Source: Bacteroidetes bacterium QS_8_68_15 (GTDB taxonomy: Bacteria; Bacteroidota; Rhodothermia; Rhodothermales; Salinibacteraceae). From it: a stretch of DNA of 10,866 nucleotides. The stretch spans positions 1,115 to 11,980 of the forward strand of contig PXTR01000037.1 of assembly GCA_003023245.1 (NCBI GenBank). Direction: 5' to 3'. The notes beneath the pieces were generated by a model, which made no database searches, was not told where the DNA came from, and saw nothing but the letters and a program-made list of their open reading frames with translations. Shown one piece after another: positions 6,712-10,866 of this stretch; the first letter of the stretch is position 1; each line of letters begins with the position of its first letter. The translations under genes and the position numbers were made by a program.

Positions 6712-7200
6712 TCAGCGTTTCGGCTGAAAAGACGGCCGGCCCGTGGCTGGCGTCTGGCGGTCTTTGGCGACTGCTTGCCGCTCGTCCCGCCGGCGTCGCC
6801 GCTGCTGCCGGCGGTCTTGCTGCCGGCGGCGGTGCACCTCGTCGTGCCACGCTTCGTTGAGAAGGTCGTAGTCGCGGCGCTCGGCGTCGGCGTCGCCGGT
6901 GCGCACGCAGTGAAAGCCGTAAGCTACCGGCGAGAGCGAGGCACGCGGCGCGCTGCCCACATTGAAGAGACGCGCGCGCCCCAGCCCGGCGCGGAAGCGG
7001 CCGTGGAGCTGACCCAGGATGCAGCTTTCTCCATCTTCGAGTGCCAGGGCGCCCGTGTCGAGGCGGCGGTGCCAGCCGGGGTCGGCGTCGTCGAGGTAGG
7101 CGGCCCCGCGTGCGGCGCGGCGGCGAGCATGCGCGGGTGTAATCTGCCGCGTGCGGCGACGGCGAAACCAGGCGACGACGGAAGAAAGGAGTGACGTCAT
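6712..7200 (-). CDS. hypothetical protein with Arg-rich tail, next to the putative origin
   Basis: A 162-residue protein from ATG at 7200; an in-frame upstream ATG at 7257 would add 19 residues. The middle (about 36-122) looks like a conserved small domain: AYLDDADPGWHRRLD (34-48), then ESCILGQLHGRF (58-69), an SPVAYGFH segment (90-97) and DYDLLNEAWHDEV (110-122). I recall a similar pattern (GW..ID, CxLGQL, YGF, LxxAW) in small uncharacterised actinobacterial and phage-related proteins, but I cannot name a function. The last 40 residues are almost entirely Arg/Gln/Lys and may bind nucleic acid or be disordered. There is no signal peptide; WFRRRR near residue 11 follows a short hydrophobic start. 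It reads toward the DnaA-box cluster, its stop lying about 130 bases from the AT-rich segment. Confidence 0.65.
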   Translation of the reverse strand: MTSLLSSVVAWFRRRRTRQITPAHARRRAARGAAYLDDADPGWHRRLDTGALALEDGESCILGQLHGRFRAGLGRARLFNVGSAPRASLSPVAYGFHCVRTGDADAERRDYDLLNEAWHDEVHRRRQQDRRQQRRRRRDERQAVAKDRQTPATGRPSFQPKR

Positions 7201-7356
7201 GAGCGTTCGGGAAATGGACGGCAGAGAGTGGACCGCTTCCGGCGGCGGTCTTTTCAAACCGCTGTTCGCTGATAACAGTCCGCCGGGCTTCTTCGGGGCC
7301 CGCGCTTACCCTCAGGAGCGGGCGGAGATCCGACAGCGGTCCACCGTCCATCGCCC

Positions 7357-8208
7357 TCACGGCGCTGCCCGGCGCACGACGCCCTTGACGATGCGGGTAA
7401 GCTTCGGCCCGGCCTCGCCGGCGGCAGCGAGGGCCGCTTCTACGTCGATGGGTTCGAGGGCATCGGGGAGGCACTCGTCGGTGACGACCGAGATGGCCAT
7501 GCAGCGCACGCCCATGTGTCGCGCCGCCAGGACCTCCGGCACCGTGCTCATCCCCACCACGTCGCCGCCGATCCGGCGCATGTAGCGATATTCGGCTTTC
7601 GTTTCCAGCATCGGCCCCACGACGGCCAGGTAGACGCCCTCGTGCAGCCGGATGCCCGCGTCGAGAGCCTCTTCTTTCGCATGGTCGCGCAGCTCCAGGT
7701 CGTACGGCTCGCTCATGTCGAGAAAGCGCGGGCCCCAGTCGTCCTCGTTGGGCCCGGTGAGTGGATTGGCGCCTTGCAGATTGATGTGGTCGGTGATGAG
7801 CACGAGGTCGCCGCGGTCGTGGTGCGGGTCCATCCCGCCGGCGGCGTTGGAGATCAAGAGCGTCTCGACGCCGAGGGTCGCCAGGACGCGCACCGGGAAG
7901 GCCACCTCCTTCGGCGAGTAGCCCTCGTAGAGGTGAAAGCGCCCCTGCATCGCCGCGACGGGCGCGCCCTCCAGTCCGCCGAAGAGGAGCTGCCCTTCGT
8001 GCGAATCGACCGTCGTGGCGGGAAAGCCCGGCAGATCCTCGTAGGCAAGCGCTGTGTCTGTGTCCAGCTCATCCGCCAGCGCACCCAGCCCCGTGCCCAG
8101 GATGAGGCCGGTCGCGGGCGTGGCGTCTATCTGTCGGCGAATGGCGTCGGCGGCGGCGTCGACGCGTTCGCGGTAGGAGCCGGCGGCGTCGGGCGTCTCG
8201 TCTGGCAT
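7357..8208 (-). CDS. purine nucleoside phosphorylase, trimeric (PNP-I) type
   Basis: Cleaves purine (deoxy)nucleosides with phosphate to free base and (deoxy)ribose-1-phosphate. The 283 residues carry the trimeric-PNP motifs in order: GTGLG (38-42), a phosphate-site SHEG (69-72), GRFHLYEGY (89-97), NAAGG (121-125), GPMLET (198-203, with base-contacting Glu202), and GMSTVPEV (219-226). At the position where mammalian and Bacillus enzymes have Asn (VTN), this protein has Asp244 (VVTDECLPD). Asp there is linked to acceptance of 6-aminopurines in engineered human PNP, but I recall Asp in other Bacteroidota relatives too. It lies 91 bases downstream of arsS in the same direction, so it may serve the arsenosugar pathway rather than, or as well as, general purine salvage. 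ATG at 8208. The gene symbol is left open because punA/deoD-type naming would imply substrate. Confidence 0.93.
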   Translation of the reverse strand: MPDETPDAAGSYRERVDAAADAIRRQIDATPATGLILGTGLGALADELDTDTALAYEDLPGFPATTVDSHEGQLLFGGLEGAPVAAMQGRFHLYEGYSPKEVAFPVRVLATLGVETLLISNAAGGMDPHHDRGDLVLITDHINLQGANPLTGPNEDDWGPRFLDMSEPYDLELRDHAKEEALDAGIRLHEGVYLAVVGPMLETKAEYRYMRRIGGDVVGMSTVPEVLAARHMGVRCMAISVVTDECLPDALEPIDVEAALAAAGEAGPKLTRIVKGVVRRAAP

Positions 8209-8222
8209 GTTCGGTCTTCGGT

Positions 8223-8248
8223 GGTCTTGGATTCTTTGGTCTTGGATT
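8223..8248. repeat. short tandem direct repeat between arsS and the phosphorylase gene
   Basis: GGTCTTGGATT occurs at 8223-8233 and again at 8238-8248 (15-bp period), inside the 91-base gap between the broken arsS and the phosphorylase gene. Further GGTCTT fragments stand just to the left. It is probably a small simple-sequence expansion; no function is seen. Confidence 0.5.
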
Positions 8249-8299
8249 TTCGTCGTCGATTCCGCAAGAGCAGCATTCCAGCCCTACAACACCTCGCCG

Positions 8300-9434
8300 C
8301 TATTCCTCGTCGATCGCGCCGCCGCAGCCGGAGCCGGCGCCGGCGGTGCAGCCGTAGCAGTGCCGGTGCGTGCGGATGGCGTGCTCCTGCCACGCCTGAA
8401 GGTCGAACTCGCTGACGTGGGGGGCGTCGTTTCCATCCCACTGCATGTCGAAATCGAGCTGCTGGTTGAAGTCGCAGTCGTAGAGCGAGCCGTCCCACGA
8501 CACCGAGAGCGTGTTGCGGCACATCAGTCCCGCGATGGTGGACGGGTTGAAGGCGTTGACGAGACGCTGGAGGTACGCCTCGACCTGTCCGTTCTCCATG
8601 AGCCATTCCAGAAAGCGCGACATCGGCATGTTGTTGAGCGCCAAGAGGTCGTCGAAGGTGACGCCGTGGTTGCGCGCGAGGGCCTCTTTCCACTCCCGCT
8701 CCAGCGAGTCCTGGTCACCGGCGAGGTACGCCCCCGTCGGGTTCGTTACCAGGGTAAGCTTGCGCTCGGGGTCGCCCTTGCCGTAGCCGGCGTCGTTGAG
8801 CATCTTGAGCGCGCGGATCGACTGTTCGTAGGTGCCTTCCCCACGCTGGGCGTCGGTGTTGAGCTGACGGTAGTGCGGGAGCGAGCAGACGACCTCCACG
8901 CCGCGCTCGGCCGATGACGTGGAGGTCGCGCTCCACGGCGCACTGCTCGACGAGGTACTCGAAGTGCGGGTTCAGCTCAGGCGCACCGCCGGTGAGATCG
9001 ACGGTATGCGCGCCGCTCTCGTCGATGGCGTCGAGGCACTGCTCGACGGTCTGGCGGTCCATGTTTTCCTCGGTGCGGTCCGGACCACTGTCGACGTGGC
9101 AGTGCTTGCACGTCATGTTGCAGAGCTTGCCGACGTTGATCTGGACGATCTCCAGCTCGGCGGGGGTGAAGGCGTCCCGGCCGGCGTCGGCGAGGTCCTT
9201 GCGAAAGTGGCCCGTCCCGGTCGGGCCGGCACCCTCGACGTCGGCCGTGTCGAGCACGTCGAACTGCTTCGGCGGGGCGGTCAGCGGGGCGCGGCGGCCC
9301 TTCATGCTGGTGGTCGCGCGCGGGCCGTCCGGCGGTTCGGTCATCGCCGCGGCCGCTCCGTCGCCGCCGGGGTCGACGGTGCCGAGTTCGATGAAGCCGG
9401 CGTCGTCAGGGGTCGCGGCGTCGTCGAGGGGCAT
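8300..9434 (-). pseudogene. arsS: arsenosugar biosynthesis radical SAM protein ArsS, broken by an internal deletion/frameshift
   Basis: ArsS is a radical SAM enzyme that adds a 5'-deoxyadenosyl group to methylated trivalent arsenic, giving the precursor of arsenosugars. The 5' part has the [4Fe-4S] motif CNMTCKHC followed by HVDSGP (Cys105, 109 and 112 from ATG 9434), then DLTGGAPELNPHFEYLVE. This frame fails right after LHVI at 8913. The 3' part, in another frame from about 8911 to 8300, has the family's C-terminal Cys-rich domain: ERGVEVVCSLPHY, NPSTIAGLMCRNTLSVSWDG, LYDCDFNQ and HCYGCTAGAGSGCGG. Intact relatives carry about 20 more residues here, including a DRCNLTVL-like motif, so roughly 60 bases, not a multiple of three, appear missing. 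ATG 9434 was preferred; in-frame ATG 9497 would add 21 poorly conserved residues. Both halves look otherwise undamaged, so the lesion is recent or an assembly fault. Confidence 0.85.
8890..8928. repeat. 11-bp inverted repeat at the arsS lesion
   Basis: CGACCTCCACG (8890-8900) and CGTGGAGGTCG (8918-8928) are perfect inverted arms around a 17-base loop, and the frame break of arsS lies inside that loop (about 8911-8913). In an intact gene the arms would encode the DLHV and VEVV residues and stand roughly 80 bases apart. Such a hairpin can promote loss of its loop in the cell, during amplification, or in read assembly. Confidence 0.75.
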
Positions 9435-9504
9435 GGCGGGAAGCTTCTGATTACTGCCGAGAAGGAAGCGGGAGGCGAGCGGTCGTCGCTTCTGCAAAAG
9501 GGAA

Positions 9505-9521
9505 GACCGCCGTCTGCGGTC
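9505..9521. other. small hairpin between the peroxidase-like gene and arsS
   Basis: GACCGC (9505-9510) and GCGGTC (9516-9521) pair around a five-base loop in the 112-base gap. On the minus strand it is followed by TTCCCTTTT, a weak terminator or attenuator-like end that might reduce read-through into arsS. Confidence 0.35.
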
Positions 9522-9546
9522 CTCGGTCCCCCGTCCTCGCCCCGTC

Positions 9547-9885
9547 CTACATCATTTTTTCCTTGACCTGTTCCATCATCTGCACGCCGTGGACCAGTGA
9601 GGCGCCGCCGCGAATGGCGGTGGCCACGTGCACCGCCTCGGTCATCTGCTCCAGGTCGGCCCCCTTTTCGAGGCTGGCATCGGTGTAGGCGTCGATGCAG
9701 TAGGGACACTGCACCACATGCGAGACCGCCAGCGCGATGAGCGCCTTCTCGCGGGCCGTCAGCGCCCCGTCCTCGAAGACCTCGCCGTAGTACGCGAAAA
9801 ACTTCTCCCCCAGCTCGGGGCTGCCGTCGGTGATGTCTTCGAATTGCTCGAGATGCTCGGGGTCGTAGTAGGCGTCGTCGGGCAT
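9547..9885 (-). CDS. arsenosugar biosynthesis-associated peroxidase-like protein (CMD/AhpD family)
   Basis: A 112-residue all-helical carboxymuconolactone decarboxylase/AhpD-like protein. The redox motif is CPYC (Cys60, Cys63) in SHVVQCPYCIDAYTDA, preceded by a conserved Glu46 in AREKALIALAV. Position Cys63+4, where classic AhpD has His, is Tyr67. The C-terminal half has the family's IRGGASLVHG stretch (91-100). The combination FEDGALTAREKALIALAV plus QCPYCIDAYT is what I know from the subfamily found next to arsS/arsM in arsenosugar loci; its exact reaction is not established, and a thiol-based redox role is likely. It is the first gene of the minus-strand arsenic set, 112 bases before arsS, behind a predicted promoter at 9928-9956. 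ATG at 9885. Confidence 0.9.
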   Translation of the reverse strand: MPDDAYYDPEHLEQFEDITDGSPELGEKFFAYYGEVFEDGALTAREKALIALAVSHVVQCPYCIDAYTDASLEKGADLEQMTEAVHVATAIRGGASLVHGVQMMEQVKEKMM

Positions 9886-9927
9886 GGCCGTCGGGTTGAG
9901 TGAAGGAGGAGGCGGACACGGAACCGT

Positions 9928-9956
9928 AAGATAGCGACGGCGCGCCCGCCTGTCCA
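9928..9956 (-). promoter_or_regulatory. predicted promoter of the arsenic gene set
   Basis: On the minus strand, TGGACA (from 9956-9951) is separated by 17 bases from TATCTT (9933-9928), a fair sigma70-like pair. It would start transcription near 9921, about 36 bases before the ATG at 9885. The GC-rich spacer contrasts with the elements themselves. Confidence 0.45.
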
Positions 9957-9997
9957 GATCAATCGGTGGTCATTTCGTGCTCGATTGTGTGATCAAT
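9957..9997. promoter_or_regulatory. possible operator: inverted and direct GATCAAT/CGATTG motifs
   Basis: CAATCG (9960-9965) is inverted as CGATTG (9982-9987), and GATCAAT occurs at 9957 and again at 9991. The set abuts the predicted -35 element of the arsenic genes. ArsR-family repressors bind AT-containing imperfect dyads, so an arsenic-responsive operator is possible, but no regulator gene is in the window. Confidence 0.25.
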
Positions 9998-10071
9998 TTC
10001 TAAACGACCCCCTTCTTTTCTGGAAAATGAGTTCCCGCTCGACTGTAGGACGCTCGCTCGCAGCCCAATGG

Positions 10072-10115
10072 AAAAGCCGCGCCGCCGACCTATCGGTCTG
10101 CAGCGCGGCTTTTTT
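10072..10115. terminator. bidirectional intrinsic terminator
   Basis: AAAAGCCGCGC (10072-10082) and GCGCGGCTTTT (10103-10113, T-run to 10115) form an 11-bp perfect outer stem. An inner GACC/GGTC stem (10087-10097) closes the hairpin. It lies 26 bases past the stop of the membrane protein gene at 10141-10566 and would end that transcript; the plus-strand reading has the stronger T-tract. Confidence 0.85.
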
Positions 10116-10140
10116 GCCAAGGCGTCTTCTAAACGATGGG

Positions 10141-10566
10141 CTACGGTATGGCTCGCTCAGGCTCGCTGTCGCCTCTGTTGGCATGCCTGCGTAAGGCGCG
10201 CCGGTATCCTTCAAGGAGCCCAACGACACCCGCAATGGCCGCCCCAACGAAAGCACGTTCGAAATCGGGAGTGCCTTCAAGATGGGACAGGACAGTGAAG
10301 AGCGTGAACACGGCGCAGGCCGCACAGCTCCCCGTCCTAAGGGTCGGAACGAGGAGGGGGTGCTTCTTTAGCACAGTGTCTTCCTTGCCAAGTTCGTCGA
10401 GCGCGGACTGGCTCAGCGTGGAAAGTTGGTCCTTGAGTTGGGCTACGGGTGGATTGCCTTTCACTAAACCCGCAATTTCTCTAATGTACTGCACTTGCTC
10501 CAACGTCAACTCGGCGAGCACTGAGTCAGGTAGAGCAGCTACTGCACGAGGTGAAGGGTGGTCCAC
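10141..10566 (-). CDS. small hypothetical membrane protein
   Basis: A 141-residue protein from a GTG start at 10566; no in-frame ATG lies nearby. The N-terminal 70 residues are soluble-looking and helical (LAELTLEQVQYIREIAGLV, then QLKDQLSTLSQSALDEL). Two hydrophobic segments follow: about 76-96 (CAACAVFTLFTVL) and 104-120 (RAFVGAAIAGVVGLLEG), so a short hairpin in the membrane with both ends probably in the cytoplasm. The C-terminus is basic (YRRALRRHANR). I do not recognise a family. The base composition is less GC-rich than its neighbours, which may indicate recent acquisition. It stands alone with its own terminator at 10072-10115. A strong terminator at the right distance and sensible residue use support it as a real gene. 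Confidence 0.65.
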   Translation of the reverse strand: MDHPSPRAVAALPDSVLAELTLEQVQYIREIAGLVKGNPPVAQLKDQLSTLSQSALDELGKEDTVLKKHPLLVPTLRTGSCAACAVFTLFTVLSHLEGTPDFERAFVGAAIAGVVGLLEGYRRALRRHANRGDSEPERAIP

Positions 10567-10754
10567 TCCGACCGCCGGGAAGCCCCTCGACGGTTTGCTG
10601 AGAACAGAGGCCCCGGACGCGCCGGGGTCCCTACGCTCATCACGTCGGCGGTGGACCGCGGGAGACGCACAGCGCCCCCCGGCGGCGGGGAGTCGTTCGA
10701 GGCCCTGGGATGAAGCGCGTTCCGGGATGGAGAGATGGGCAGGCCCCGAGTTCC

Positions 10755-10866
10755 TTACGCCTCACTCCCTCGGAGCCGATACGTCCCGTATCCCAGTCCC
10801 GCTGCGACGAGCCATCCAATCCCACCGATGGGGGTACGGCTCGGGTTGCCAGGTGTGGAGGGACCG
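10755..10866 (-). CDS. C-terminal end of a gene entering from the right, with sorting-signal-like tail
   Basis: The last 36 codons of a minus-strand gene, open to the window edge, with the TAA stop at 10755-10757. The visible sequence is Pro/Ser/Gly/Thr-rich, then PIGG, a hydrophobic helix (IGWLVAAGLGYGTY) and a short basic end (RLRGSEA). This proline-glycine plus helix plus Arg layout resembles the PID-CTERM-like C-terminal anchors of Bacteroidota secreted proteins (PIDGG-type motif, then AAG.AYG and a basic tail). The Asp of that motif is Gly here, so the match is approximate. The protein would be secreted and held at its C-terminus if this is right. The stretch 10567-10754 between it and the membrane protein gene shows no gene; it has only a CCCCGG/CCGGGG hairpin (10611-10627) without a T-run. 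Confidence 0.6.
   Translation of the reverse strand, partial: GPSTPGNPSRTPIGGIGWLVAAGLGYGTYRLRGSEA

Noticed and set aside
7516..8415. Plus-strand open frame of 299 codons opposite the phosphorylase gene
   Set aside because: It is a shadow of the minus-strand phosphorylase, which has all family motifs.
8300..9434. Programmed frameshift, or two separate functional subunits of ArsS
   Set aside because: A conserved segment of about 20 residues is missing at the junction and there is no slippery sequence; the 3' half lacks a plausible start of its own beyond a chance GTG at 8899.
9341..9919. Minus-strand open frame of 192 codons overlapping the peroxidase-like gene and the arsS 5' end
   Set aside because: It is out of frame with both recognised genes and Arg/Gly-rich without motifs.
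10640..10825. Minus-strand 61-codon open frame at the right end
   Set aside because: Another minus-strand frame there gives a convincing helix-plus-basic-tail protein end; this one has no features.

Overview
The window is GC-rich bacterial chromosome. It most resembles a Salinibacter/Rhodothermota-type (Bacteroidota-related) halophile. The reasons are many Asp/Glu-rich stretches in otherwise ordinary enzymes (thymidylate kinase, MazG), a Bacteroidota-style SSB, start sites that mostly lack strong Shine-Dalgarno sequences, and a partial C-terminal tail resembling a Bacteroidota sorting signal. The lineage is inferred from protein flavour only; there is no rRNA here.

Left part (1-6039): an EcsC-family protein (minus); a two-way terminator; ssb (minus); a 450-base intergenic stretch with hairpins, a 21-bp-spaced direct repeat and an AT-rich block; then three plus-strand genes, mazG (nucleotide pool sanitation), a complete type III polyketide synthase and tmk (dTMP kinase). 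A two-domain universal stress protein converges on tmk and ends in a terminator embedded in its own last codons.

Middle (about 6110-6600): a gene-free stretch packed with at least 14 DnaA-box-like 9-mers. Several match TTATCCACA exactly, and some are arranged as tandem two-box modules about 10 bp apart. An AT-rich 28-base segment (23 A/T) lies directly beside the last box. This is the strongest structural signal in the window and looks like a replication origin (oriC) or, less likely, a DnaA-titration locus. A small protein of unknown function with an Arg-rich tail (minus) follows it.

Right part (7357-9956): a minus-strand arsenic gene set, read from 9885 down to 7357. It holds a CxxC peroxidase-like protein of the arsenosugar-associated CMD/AhpD type, the radical SAM enzyme ArsS, and a trimeric-type purine nucleoside phosphorylase. 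arsS is broken: about 20 codons are missing with a change of frame, exactly at an 11-bp inverted repeat. ArsS is known to put a 5'-deoxyadenosyl group on methylated arsenic, so the adjacent phosphorylase is a plausible candidate for removing adenine from that product; this is inference. A predicted promoter with palindromic sequence just upstream may be the control point.

Right end: a small two-helix membrane protein of unknown function with its own terminator, and the last 36 codons of a gene running in from beyond the window whose tail resembles a PID-CTERM-like sorting/anchor segment. No tRNA, rRNA, CRISPR array, insertion sequence or phage gene was recognised.
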